Shown here in pieces: positions 1-8,239 of a stretch of 64,000 nucleotides of DNA. This DNA comes from Flagellimonas marinaquae (lineage in GTDB: Bacteria > Bacteroidota > Bacteroidia > Flavobacteriales > Flavobacteriaceae), in contig NZ_CP092415.1 in assembly GCF_023716465.1 (NCBI RefSeq), positions 2,643,501 to 2,707,500 of the forward strand. Direction: 5' to 3'. The position numbers and the translations under genes were made by a program. The first letter of the stretch is position 1; every line of letters begins with the position of its first letter. The notes beneath the pieces were generated by a model, which was not told where the DNA came from, did no database searches, and worked only from the letters and a program-made list of their open reading frames with translations.

Positions 1-190
1 GGTTGTTCAAAATTTCAGGACAAAAAAGAAGGGTCTGCATGGTATAACCGCCCTTTAGGGCCAACGCTATTTCCCTTTGCCCTTCAACGATAAAAAGCCC
101 GCTCTTTTTTCGTTCACGGGATTTTTCTTTGAGCTGCATAATTCTTTTCACCAAAGAATTTTGGGTGCTGCTTATGAGTTTAACTTCCAT
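1..190 (-). CDS. TrmH/SpoU-family RNA methyltransferase, N-terminal fragment
   Basis: Reading the minus strand from an ATG at 190 gives 63 codons that stay open to the window edge, so this is a 5' fragment. The start reads MEVKLISSTQNSLVKRI, followed by a basic helix and FIVEGQREIALAL. This is the usual opening of the substrate-binding domain in SpoU/TrmH 2'-O-ribose methyltransferases, in which the S-x-N-x-x-(V/I)-K and F-x-(V/I)-E-G blocks are typical. The catalytic SPOUT knot domain lies outside the window. It is transcribed divergently from the lipoprotein gene at 268. The family call is good; the RNA target cannot be inferred. Confidence 0.75.
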   Translation of the reverse strand, partial: MEVKLISSTQNSLVKRIMQLKEKSRERKKSGLFIVEGQREIALALKGGYTMQTLLFCPEILNN

Positions 191-267
191 AGATCGGTAA
201 AAATAGATATTCCTGTAATTATAATAAGAGGTTTTCGACCAACTAGCTTAATTATAAACTGTAAACC

Positions 268-1071
268 ATGAACAAATTAACCATCCTATTACTTTTACTG
301 GCTCTATCTGCCTGTAAACAAAGCACAAAAACCAAAGAGATCCAAACACCGGTAAAGCAAGTGGTCTCAGAACACGAAGCAAATTACCCAGAGGCCCTAG
401 CAAAGGTTTTCGATGCGCATGGAGGACTAGAGCAGTGGAAAGCGCAACGTACATTGTCTTTTGTTCTTCCGAAACCAGAGCGACCAGAAACGCATACAGT
501 AGATTTATGGACAAGAATGGATCGAATCGATACCGATGTTGTGACCATGGGCTTTGACGGAGAGCAAGCATGGTTGTTGGATAGCGATGAAAACTACAAG
601 GGAGATGTAGGCTTCTATCATAATTTAATGTTCTATTTCTATGCGATGCCCTTTGTTTTGGCAGATGATGGTATCATGTATTCGGAAACCAAGGATTTGC
701 AATATGGGGGCAAAAGTTATCCTGGGGTTAAGATCGGGTATAAGAATGGAGTTGGTGCCTCATCTAAAGATGAGTATTTTATCCATTTTGATGCGAACAC
801 ACATAAAATGACCTGGTTGGGCTATACGGTGACCTATCGTTCTGGGGAGAGCTCCGATAATGTGAGATGGATAAATTATAACGATTGGCAATCCGTAAAC
901 GGTTTGCAATTGCCCAGGACAATTACCTGGTATAAACATGAGGGAGATACTATTTTAGAGCCTGCAAGTACCGTAAGTTTTGAGGAAGTTACATTAAGTG
1001 AGCAAGTAAAGCCTGCATCATTTTACTTCAAACCGGATGAAGGCCAATATGTGGATGTAAAATTAAATTAA
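268..1071 (+). CDS. DUF6503-like lipoprotein
   Basis: This 267-residue protein has a lipoprotein signal peptide: an N-terminal hydrophobic stretch ends in the lipobox LSAC with Cys at about residue 16. It should therefore be lipid-anchored after export. The mature part resembles the flavobacterial DUF6503 family, which has an outer-membrane-lipoprotein-like beta fold (LolA/LppX-like in general shape), with DAHGGLEQWK near the N-terminus and alternating strands up to FYFKPDEGQ. No catalytic motif is visible. It stands alone, divergent from the methyltransferase and convergent with the amidohydrolase genes, with a shared terminator. The family assignment comes from remembered sequence style; the function is unknown. 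Confidence 0.7.
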   Translation: MNKLTILLLLLALSACKQSTKTKEIQTPVKQVVSEHEANYPEALAKVFDAHGGLEQWKAQRTLSFVLPKPERPETHTVDLWTRMDRIDTDVVTMGFDGEQAWLLDSDENYKGDVGFYHNLMFYFYAMPFVLADDGIMYSETKDLQYGGKSYPGVKIGYKNGVGASSKDEYFIHFDANTHKMTWLGYTVTYRSGESSDNVRWINYNDWQSVNGLQLPRTITWYKHEGDTILEPASTVSFEEVTLSEQVKPASFYFKPDEGQYVDVKLN

Positions 1072-1103
1072 AAAAAAGGCGCTCATTTGAGCGCCTTTTT
1101 TAT
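1072..1103. terminator. Bidirectional intrinsic terminator
   Basis: A 7-bp GC-rich stem (GGCGCTC / GAGCGCC, 1078-1095) with a 4-base loop is flanked by an A-run on the left and a T-run on the right. It lies directly between two convergent genes and can end transcription from both sides. Confidence 0.85.
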
Positions 1104-1108
1104 TTGGT

Positions 1109-2407
1109 TTATTGTCCTGTTTTTTCCCTATCGTATTTTTCCATATATCTTTTCCATAATTCAGTTTGGTGTGTTTCCAAGGAAACGTCCCTACCATCAA
1201 TATATGCTTTGGAAAGTTTATTGGTGCGCATGTCCAACGCATCCCCTTCGGAAATGAACAAAGTGGCGCTCTTGCCTTCCTCTAAGGTCCCGTACCTGTC
1301 ATCGATCCCTAAGATCTTAGCTGTGTTGCCTGTAATCAATTGAAGTGCTGTTTCTTTGTCCAGGCCTTGCGCTACGGTTTGACCTGCATAAAATGCAAGA
1401 TTCCTGGTTTGGAAATTGGCCGCGTCCTCATTTTGTAATCCCACCAGCAGTCCTGCATCCAGCAATAGTTTTGGCAATTTGTACGTGATATCGTAATCGT
1501 CGTCATCAAAATTGGGCAGGGAGTGGGTACGACCTACAAGCACAGGAATGTTGTGTGATTTTAACAGGTCGGCAATTTTATTGGCTCGGTATCCGCCAAT
1601 GATCACCACATTCTTAACCCCCATGTCCTTGGACAACAAAACGGCATCTGTAATCTCCTTTTCACCATCGGCATGTATGTAAAGGCGTTGAGACCCATCA
1701 AATAGTCCTTGCATGGCTGCAAACGGTAGGTTTTTCTCTTTTCCGCCTGCTTTGCCATAAGCAATGGAGTTAAGAAAGAACATTTTTATGTCCTCCATCT
1801 CCTTGCCATACTCTTTATTGGGGATAAACCCTCTTTCTTCGCCCATCCACCATCGGCCTCTTCTAAAAAAGTTCGGCCAGTTCAAATGGATTCCATCATC
1901 TGTTTTAATGGAGGCGTCCTCCCAGTTCCATGCATCGAACTGAACAATGCTTGAGGTGCCGGAGATGGTCCCTCCCTGAGGGGTGACTTGTCCGATCAAT
2001 ACACCGTTGGGACGCATACTTTCCACTACTTGAGATTCTGCATTATAGGCAATTATGCTCCGTACATGCGGAATCATTTCACCTATTTCATCTTGATCAT
2101 CACTGGCCCTAACGGCATCGACCTCTACCAGTCCGAGTGATTTGGACGGAGCGATAAAGCCAGGGTATACGTGTTTGCCTTCGGCATTGATCATGGTGCC
2201 TATCGTGGGAACCATAAGATCGGCACCAATGGCGGTGATTTTACCATCTTTGAAAACTATGGTGCAGTTTTCAATAACCTCTCCGTTGCCAATATGGGCC
2301 GTAGCACCGATTATGGCTATTTGTTCGGATTGAGGAGGAGCTGGGGTTTGCTGAGCGTTTAGCGACACTCCAAAAACAATTGCTATGATTAAAAATATTT
2401 TTTTCAT
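1109..2407 (-). CDS. Secreted amidohydrolase-like protein lacking the HxH metal motif
   Basis: This 432-residue protein has a Sec signal peptide (cleavage likely after SLNA, about residue 18). It has the beta-sandwich plus TIM-barrel layout of imidazolonepropionase-like amidohydrolases: VFKDGKITAIG near residue 50, GKHVYPGFI near 80, and a C-terminal GTLEEGKSATLFI strand block. The position that normally carries the metal-binding HxH after the first barrel strand reads GFIAPSKSLGL, with no histidines, so the usual metal centre should be missing or altered. It lies 10 bp downstream of the 981-residue amidohydrolase and is surely co-transcribed with it. A role in periplasmic peptide or cyclic-amide turnover, or a non-catalytic partner role, is inference. 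Confidence 0.8.
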   Translation of the reverse strand: MKKIFLIIAIVFGVSLNAQQTPAPPQSEQIAIIGATAHIGNGEVIENCTIVFKDGKITAIGADLMVPTIGTMINAEGKHVYPGFIAPSKSLGLVEVDAVRASDDQDEIGEMIPHVRSIIAYNAESQVVESMRPNGVLIGQVTPQGGTISGTSSIVQFDAWNWEDASIKTDDGIHLNWPNFFRRGRWWMGEERGFIPNKEYGKEMEDIKMFFLNSIAYGKAGGKEKNLPFAAMQGLFDGSQRLYIHADGEKEITDAVLLSKDMGVKNVVIIGGYRANKIADLLKSHNIPVLVGRTHSLPNFDDDDYDITYKLPKLLLDAGLLVGLQNEDAANFQTRNLAFYAGQTVAQGLDKETALQLITGNTAKILGIDDRYGTLEEGKSATLFISEGDALDMRTNKLSKAYIDGRDVSLETHQTELWKRYMEKYDREKTGQ

Positions 2408-2417
2408 GATTTACTTT

Positions 2418-5363
2418 TTAAAGGCTGTCACAGTGAAACTCTCTTTTCTTGTTCTGAACCGGAGTACGTGTTTTACCTCCATTATTTTTTTCGTTCAGCA
2501 TCATTCCAATCAATTGGTTACGTTCCTTTTTGATGGAGTCCCTCATTTGCTTGTCTTTTTCAATATCAAAATAGACTTTACCTTGTATCAAGGTTTTTTC
2601 TGCCTTGGCATATACGGACAAGGGGTGGTCGCTCCAAAGTACAACATCAGCTTCTTTACCTTCGGCAATACTTCCTACACGATCATCCAAGTGAAGTAAT
2701 TTTGCTGGGTTCAGGGTTACGGTTTTCCATGCTTCAATTTCGGACAACCCTCCATACTTTACTGCCTTTCCAGCTTCTTGGTTCAATCTTCTGGACATTT
2801 CGGCATCATCACTGTTTATGGCCACGGTGACACCTTGGCTCATCATTATGGCTGCATTGTGTGGTATGGCGTCTTTTACTTCGTACTTGTATGCCCACCA
2901 ATCGCTGAACGTTCCACCACCGGCACCGTGCTCTGCCATTTTATCAGCTACTTTGTAGCCTTCCAAAATGTGGGTGAAGGTGTTAACGCGGAAACCGAAT
3001 TTCTCGGCCACTTTCATCATCATGTTGATTTCGCTCTGAACGTAGGAGTGGCAAGAGATGAATCGTTCCCCGTTCAAGATTTCTGCCAGGGTTTCCATTT
3101 CTTCATCATGGCGATAGGGTTGACCACTTTTTTTCTTTTCGTCATATTCTTTGGCGCGCTGAAAATAATCGGTGTACACCTGTTCAACTCCCATTCTGGT
3201 TTGTGGGAAACGGGAGTAACTGCCCCAATTGGATTGTTTTACGTTTTCCCCCAAGGCGAATTTTATGAACTTTGGTGAGTTTTCGAACACCATATTATCG
3301 GCACTTTCGCCCCATTTTAAACGTAGAATCGCAGATTGTCCTCCAATGGGGTTGGCAGAACCATGCAGCAATTGGGCAGTGGTCACTCCTCCGGCCAAAT
3401 CGCGGTATATGGCTACATCTTTGGCATCGACTACATCTTCCATTCGGACTTCGGCAGAGGAATTTTGACCTCCTTCGTTTATGGCCAAGGCCGCAATATG
3501 GGTGTGTTCGTCGATAATACCGGCTGTAAGGTGCTTGCCTGTGGCATCCACAACGGTAGCTCCTCCGGCACGAAGCCCTTTACCTACCTTATCTATTTTA
3601 CCATTTTTTACAAGTACATCGGTGTTTTCCAAAATTTCTTCCCCGGTCCAAACGGTTGCGTTTTGGAAAAGGATGTTCTCTTGCTTCGGTTTTTCTTTGT
3701 AACCATAACCTACATTTGGGGAGGTCATGGCTATCAATTGTGGTTTTTCTACTGCTTCATTGCCCTTGGGTTTTTCTTCAAAGGGTGAAGTTTTTGTCAA
3801 TGTGGCCATTGTCTCGTTCCCATTGGGATGTACAACGCTTCCTTTAATGGTTTGGGTGTTCGGCTCAATGTGGGCTACCATTCTGTAGGATCCCATATTG
3901 TCCTCACTAAAGGAAATGTTCACCCAATCCGAGGAATAATCAATTTTGGAATCTAAGGTTTCCTCCCCTTTTTTAATTTCCAAAGAAGGCTTGCTTGCAC
4001 TACCGGTAATGGAAACCGTGTATGTGGTTCCTGAAACTGCGAGATTATAGTCTCCACGAATATCGACGATATCCATGTTTTCGATTACGTTTTTAGACCC
4101 TTGGACCCAGTTTTCGTAAAGGGTGGTTCCCTCGTCGAATATATCTCCGGAGGTAATCAGGAAATTGGCCTGACTACCGGCTTGCAATGAACCAATTTCG
4201 TTGGATTTGCCCAAAATCTGAGCGGGTACGGTGGTCAGCGCCTCAAGTGCCTTGGTCTTGGGTAGGCCGTAAGCAATGGCTTTCATTAGCTTCTCCTTTA
4301 ATTCTTTTGGAGACTTAAGGCCATGCGTTGTAATGGAGAACTCTACACCCATATCGTTCAGAACCTTGGGGTTGGTAGGTGCTAAATTCCAATGTCTCAT
4401 ATCCTTTAGGGCAATGTACTTAGCTTCGAACGGGTCGGAAACATCAAAGGCATCCGGGAAATTTAGAGGAAGAATCAACTTGGCATTGGTAGCTTTGATT
4501 TCATCAATATATTCGTATTCGTCTCCACCGCCCAAGATAGTGTATTGAATTCCAAAGAGGTCCCCGATTTTGTCGGCCCGCAAAACGTTGCCCTGATCTC
4601 CGGCAGCATAGATTTGGGTCATTCCCTTATTGGCGATCAATGCTTCCAAGGAACGGTCTTTGGTATCTACATTTCCTTTGCTGTACCAATCCATGTCGTA
4701 ATACAGTTGGCGCATCAATGCCATGGCTCCCATCAAAGAACCTGGGTAGGATTGCCTGGAGGCTTGACTTTTCTTAAAGGAGAAGTATTGTGCGGATCTA
4801 TCGGAAAGAATTCGTTGCGCTTCGGACGCTTCGTCATTCAGTGTGACCAAAAGACCTGTGCCTCTTGCGATTCCATCTTCAATATGGGTGTTGATGGTTC
4901 CAAAACCAGCATCCCTCAATTCTTTGGCCTCTTTGGCATCGTACTTAAAGTTGTTGATGGCATCATTTTCTGGCATTATATGGTCGTTCCAGTAAAAACC
5001 TTCCCTGGACGGACCGTACTGTGCGGACCTGCCCCCACCGTTCGCCTTTTCTGGAAGCTTGACGCCAAATCCAGAAAATACATCGATAAATGACGGATAA
5101 ATGGATTTTCCGCTCAAGTCCTCTATGACCGCATTTTTAGGAATCGTCACAGATTTTCCCACTTGTACTACTTTCCCATTTTGAATCAGTAAAGTACCAT
5201 TGTTGATGATTTGTGTGGGAGTAACGTAGATCTTGGCATTGGTAAATGCCATGTAATTGTTGTTTTTCTTTGCTTTAACACCGTCGTTAATTGGAAAGTA
5301 ATCCTGTGCAAACAAAGAAACACTGCCCATGAAGAGAAACAGGGCTAAAATTTTAAGTTTCAT
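2418..5363 (-). CDS. Tandem two-domain secreted amidohydrolase
   Basis: At 981 residues this exported protein (signal peptide ending near LFA-QD, residue 20) contains two complete amidohydrolase units. The first unit (about residues 30-450) has the family scaffold (GSLQAGSQANFLI) but reads YPSFIDVFSGFG where HxH should be. The second (about 560-960) keeps the metal site: IIDEHTHIAAL, a CHSYVQ histidine, FTHILEG, and INSDDAE with the catalytic Asp. A beta-rich linker joins them. The protein is thus one apparently active and one degenerate copy. It is first in a two-gene operon with the 432-residue paralogue. The substrate is unknown; related Bacteroidota proteins are simply called amidohydrolases. 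Confidence 0.85.
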   Translation of the reverse strand: MKLKILALFLFMGSVSLFAQDYFPINDGVKAKKNNNYMAFTNAKIYVTPTQIINNGTLLIQNGKVVQVGKSVTIPKNAVIEDLSGKSIYPSFIDVFSGFGVKLPEKANGGGRSAQYGPSREGFYWNDHIMPENDAINNFKYDAKEAKELRDAGFGTINTHIEDGIARGTGLLVTLNDEASEAQRILSDRSAQYFSFKKSQASRQSYPGSLMGAMALMRQLYYDMDWYSKGNVDTKDRSLEALIANKGMTQIYAAGDQGNVLRADKIGDLFGIQYTILGGGDEYEYIDEIKATNAKLILPLNFPDAFDVSDPFEAKYIALKDMRHWNLAPTNPKVLNDMGVEFSITTHGLKSPKELKEKLMKAIAYGLPKTKALEALTTVPAQILGKSNEIGSLQAGSQANFLITSGDIFDEGTTLYENWVQGSKNVIENMDIVDIRGDYNLAVSGTTYTVSITGSASKPSLEIKKGEETLDSKIDYSSDWVNISFSEDNMGSYRMVAHIEPNTQTIKGSVVHPNGNETMATLTKTSPFEEKPKGNEAVEKPQLIAMTSPNVGYGYKEKPKQENILFQNATVWTGEEILENTDVLVKNGKIDKVGKGLRAGGATVVDATGKHLTAGIIDEHTHIAALAINEGGQNSSAEVRMEDVVDAKDVAIYRDLAGGVTTAQLLHGSANPIGGQSAILRLKWGESADNMVFENSPKFIKFALGENVKQSNWGSYSRFPQTRMGVEQVYTDYFQRAKEYDEKKKSGQPYRHDEEMETLAEILNGERFISCHSYVQSEINMMMKVAEKFGFRVNTFTHILEGYKVADKMAEHGAGGGTFSDWWAYKYEVKDAIPHNAAIMMSQGVTVAINSDDAEMSRRLNQEAGKAVKYGGLSEIEAWKTVTLNPAKLLHLDDRVGSIAEGKEADVVLWSDHPLSVYAKAEKTLIQGKVYFDIEKDKQMRDSIKKERNQLIGMMLNEKNNGGKTRTPVQNKKREFHCDSL

Positions 5364-5400
5364 AAGGTTAAAATTGAATTAGTCGGATTAAAGATAACCT

Positions 5401-5419
5401 TTGTAGGAGTACTCTACAA
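5401..5419. repeat. Short palindrome upstream of the amidohydrolase operon
   Basis: TTGTAG and CTACAA arms flank a central AGTACT core; removing one extra G makes the whole block a perfect 18-base palindrome. It lies 38 bases upstream of the 981-residue amidohydrolase start and 4 bases past the DUF3810 stop. It could be an operator or part of a weak hairpin; there is no T-run, so it is a poor terminator. Confidence 0.4.
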
Positions 5420-5422
5420 GTT

Positions 5423-6496
5423 TCAATCTTGCATGGAATGCTGTTTTTTATAATTGACCATAAGCCCAACGACCGAGTTGTAACTTTTTATACCCTCCTT
5501 TTGGTTGTTTACCTTTAAAAAAGTGTTGAACACGGATTTGAACAATGGCTCGAAGGGATTTTTATATTTTTCCCAGAATATGCGCAATTCATTAAAATTT
5601 TCCTTGACCCCAAGGTTAATGCTCGCCACAACTTCTTTGTATTTTTCTTCGTCTTTGTAATATAGATCGGATAAGCAGTAACCCAAAGCATGATTGTAAG
5701 CTGAATACTTGAAATAAGGGTCGTTACTGTGGGAAGTGACCAAAAAGCCTATAAAATTGGTGGCGTCCTCTGCGGAATATCCCAATTGGTGACCAACTTC
5801 GTGACAACTAATTGTGGGCAGCCTAAATTTTGGGGTGACTCCGTTCACTTGTGCCTCGTTGGTAAATGGATTTAAATATCCGCCGTAACCCATATATGTG
5901 AGGGGTATACTGTAAATGGACGATTTTAAACTCAAGTGTCTGTGTTTAAAATTGGGATACTGTTTTTCAAATTTGGTGTAAGCTTCTTCGGTTTTGGAAA
6001 AAATCTGTTTTTTGGTGTAGGGGATATGTACCGGTGAAATTGTATCCCCTGTTAACTCCATCTGGTAATGATTTGCTTTTTTTGCAATAAAATGGGTGAA
6101 ATCGACCAATTCATCCACTGTATATTCGCGTTCTATTCCAAATTTATGGTCAATCGGTTGGCGATGATAGTTCATTCCCCATAAAAAATGAAAGGCAAAA
6201 TAGACTAAGGAAATCACCACCAAAATGTCCTTTAGAAAGAACAAAGGTTTCATTTTGATGTGTTTCCAGTGTTTAAAAAGATATCTTACGGCCATAAATG
6301 TAAATACAGTGTACAGCACATCTCCAAAAGAGAATGGAATCCAACCGAACAGCGTTCTCAGAGCAATGGAAATATACGGGTAGATTCCATTACTGTAATA
6401 TTCTTCAATAAACGAAGGAAAGTTGCCCAACCATTTTACCAGCAGAATCTGTATCGGCAGGGCAATGGCAATTATGGTCTTTGTTTTTTGTCTCAT
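5423..6496 (-). CDS. DUF3810 family membrane protein with HExxH motif
   Basis: This 357-residue protein has three N-terminal hydrophobic segments (about residues 8-24, 45-70 and 88-108), followed by the conserved FLWGMNYHR block and a soluble domain. The soluble domain carries HEVGHQLGY at residues 232-240, a zincin-type HExxH site, with a further Glu in SAEDATNF as a possible third ligand. The family is DUF3810, widespread in Bacteroidota and of unknown substrate. The motif supports a membrane-anchored zinc metallopeptidase, but activity is inference. It lies between the amidohydrolase operon and the PPIase genes, all on the minus strand. Confidence 0.8.
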   Translation of the reverse strand: MRQKTKTIIAIALPIQILLVKWLGNFPSFIEEYYSNGIYPYISIALRTLFGWIPFSFGDVLYTVFTFMAVRYLFKHWKHIKMKPLFFLKDILVVISLVYFAFHFLWGMNYHRQPIDHKFGIEREYTVDELVDFTHFIAKKANHYQMELTGDTISPVHIPYTKKQIFSKTEEAYTKFEKQYPNFKHRHLSLKSSIYSIPLTYMGYGGYLNPFTNEAQVNGVTPKFRLPTISCHEVGHQLGYSAEDATNFIGFLVTSHSNDPYFKYSAYNHALGYCLSDLYYKDEEKYKEVVASINLGVKENFNELRIFWEKYKNPFEPLFKSVFNTFLKVNNQKEGIKSYNSVVGLMVNYKKQHSMQD

Positions 6497-6521
6497 CTAA
6501 AAATGAAGCAATATATGGCAT

Positions 6522-6554
6522 AAAAAAGCCGCACGGAAAAGTACGGCTTTTTGA
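6522..6554 (-). terminator. Intrinsic terminator after the PPIase gene
   Basis: An AAAAGCCG-x-AC stem pairs with GTACGGCTTTT around a short A-rich loop, with a T-run on the minus strand. It follows the cyclophilin-FKBP gene and precedes the DUF3810 start, separating the two transcription units. Confidence 0.75.
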
Positions 6555-6575
6555 TCAATATTTGAATGGTCTTAT

Positions 6576-7679
6576 TTATTCTATACCGACCACCTCAATG
6601 TCGAAGACCAAAGTTGAGCCACCAGGGATGGGGCCATAGTCGTTGTCACCATATCCCAAATGTGGGGGGATGAACAAACGGAGCTTATCGCCGACCTTCA
6701 TGGTCAACAATCCTTCACGGAAACCAGCGGCAAGCTGCGCGTCGGGACTGTAATCCATTGGGAAAGGTAGGTAGCCTCCCTGGTCTCTTCTGCCCGGGTT
6801 CAACTGGTTGAAATCCATTGCTATTTTTTCAATATTGGTATCGAACAATTCTCCATTGAACAACCACCCAGCATAATTGACCAATGCTTTTTGGCCTATT
6901 TTTGGTTGTTCCCCGTTACCTTCTACCAAGGTCAATATGCGCAGTCCGCTGGAGGTTTCTTCGGCTTCTTCGAATTGCTCCGCAAACTGAATGGCCAAAT
7001 CTTCTTTCATTTTTATAAATGCAGCCTCTGCTTCTTTGGCTTCCTTGAAATAATCGGTCAAGACCTGAATGGCATCAAATTGTCTGGCTTCTTTCCCATT
7101 TCTAACAATTTCCACGTGGTTCATAACAACATCAGTGGTTGGTCTGTCACTTGCTCCGGTTTCCACATTGGCAATGCTGTCCACAACATCCATTCCTTTG
7201 ACCACTTCGCCAAAAACGGTATGCTTGTTATCCAGCCATGGTGTTTCTTTATGGGTGATAAAAAACTGGCTACTGTTCGTTTTTGGCCCTCGGTTGGCCA
7301 TGGATAGTATCCCTTTTTTGGAGTGGCGCAGGGAATCATTGAACTCATCTTTAAAAGTGTATCCAATATTTCCACTTCCGGTTCCGGTGGGATCACCACC
7401 TTGAATCATGAAATCTTTGATCACCCTGTGGAAAACTATACCGTCATAGAATTTTTTGTCCTTGTATTCATCATTGACATAGGGGTTTTTACCTTCTGCC
7501 AAGGATACAAAGTTGGCCACGGTTACCGGGGTTTTTTCAAACTCCAACTGAATAATAATATCTCCTTTGGTGGTTTGGATGTCGGCAAAGATACCATCGC
7601 CCAAATCGGCATATTTGCTCGATTTGCAACCTATGATCACTAGGAGGAACAGGGGGATGATGTAAATTAATTTCTTCAT
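6576..7679 (-). CDS. Cyclophilin-FKBP fusion peptidyl-prolyl isomerase lipoprotein
   Basis: This is a 367-residue lipoprotein (lipobox VIIGC, Cys18). Residues of about 30-195 form a cyclophilin domain with FHRVIKDFMIQGGDPTGTG, SMANRGPKTNSSQFFIT and the usual WLDNKHTVFGEV. After a helical, acidic linker (about 200-240), residues 245-367 form an FKBP domain with VNYAGWLFNGELFDTN, GFREGLLTMKVGD and the typical ending LVFDIEVVGIE. Both isomerase folds look complete. It lies 11 bp downstream of gldI, another FKBP-type lipoprotein, so this is an envelope protein-folding cluster. Periplasmic, membrane-anchored prolyl isomerisation is the likely role. Confidence 0.9.
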   Translation of the reverse strand: MKKLIYIIPLFLLVIIGCKSSKYADLGDGIFADIQTTKGDIIIQLEFEKTPVTVANFVSLAEGKNPYVNDEYKDKKFYDGIVFHRVIKDFMIQGGDPTGTGSGNIGYTFKDEFNDSLRHSKKGILSMANRGPKTNSSQFFITHKETPWLDNKHTVFGEVVKGMDVVDSIANVETGASDRPTTDVVMNHVEIVRNGKEARQFDAIQVLTDYFKEAKEAEAAFIKMKEDLAIQFAEQFEEAEETSSGLRILTLVEGNGEQPKIGQKALVNYAGWLFNGELFDTNIEKIAMDFNQLNPGRRDQGGYLPFPMDYSPDAQLAAGFREGLLTMKVGDKLRLFIPPHLGYGDNDYGPIPGGSTLVFDIEVVGIE

Positions 7680-7690
7680 GGTCTATAAAT

Positions 7691-8239
7691 TTAATTTAAA
7701 CTGTCGTTAGCTATTATAATTGTGTGTAATTCCACTGATGATTTGAGGGGTGTTTTTGGACCTATAGCTTTATTGTCCCCCTGATACCCAAAGGCCATTG
7801 GTGATGGGAACAAAAACGTAACCTTTTCGTTAATCTTTAAAAGTTTTACCGCGTTTTGAAGTCCGGGAAACAATTGTTGCTTGTCTATTACATGGGAGGT
7901 TGGCCCAATATCGCTGGCCGAGTAAATGGTGTCGTTGTCGAGGGTCATTAAATTGTAGGAGAACAGAATCTGGTCTCCCGTTCTGGGTAAATAGGTGGCC
8001 GTATCGTTTTTGCTCTCATAATAATACCAAAACCCGTTGGGACTTGATACATACTCGTTGGCCGTGTCTTTGGCGATAATGGCCTGAATCGTTTTTTCTT
8101 CTTCTGCCAAGAGCTTTTTTGTACGCTCGATGGATTCTTTAAAGAAACTTCCGGTTTTAACCTCGACCGGTCTTCTTGGTTCTGGGCCTTGACACCCAAC
8201 AAAGATGGCAACTACAAGTACGGCTAGGAAAATTCTCAT
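7691..8239 (-). CDS. gldI: Gliding motility-associated peptidyl-prolyl isomerase GldI
   Basis: This 182-residue lipoprotein has a signal peptide ending in VGC (Cys16). A helical segment is followed by an FKBP-type domain: GDQILFSYNLMTLDNDTIYS, FPGLQNAVKLLKINEKVTF, and the proline-rich-flap equivalent SPMAFGYQGD. Length, lipobox and domain match GldI, an FKBP-like lipoprotein needed for gliding and T9SS function in Flavobacterium. Its start overlaps the nrnA stop by 4 bases, indicating translational coupling. The large T9SS substrate at 50366 fits a T9SS-proficient organism. Confidence 0.85.
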   Translation of the reverse strand: MRIFLAVLVVAIFVGCQGPEPRRPVEVKTGSFFKESIERTKKLLAEEEKTIQAIIAKDTANEYVSSPNGFWYYYESKNDTATYLPRTGDQILFSYNLMTLDNDTIYSASDIGPTSHVIDKQQLFPGLQNAVKLLKINEKVTFLFPSPMAFGYQGDNKAIGPKTPLKSSVELHTIIIANDSLN

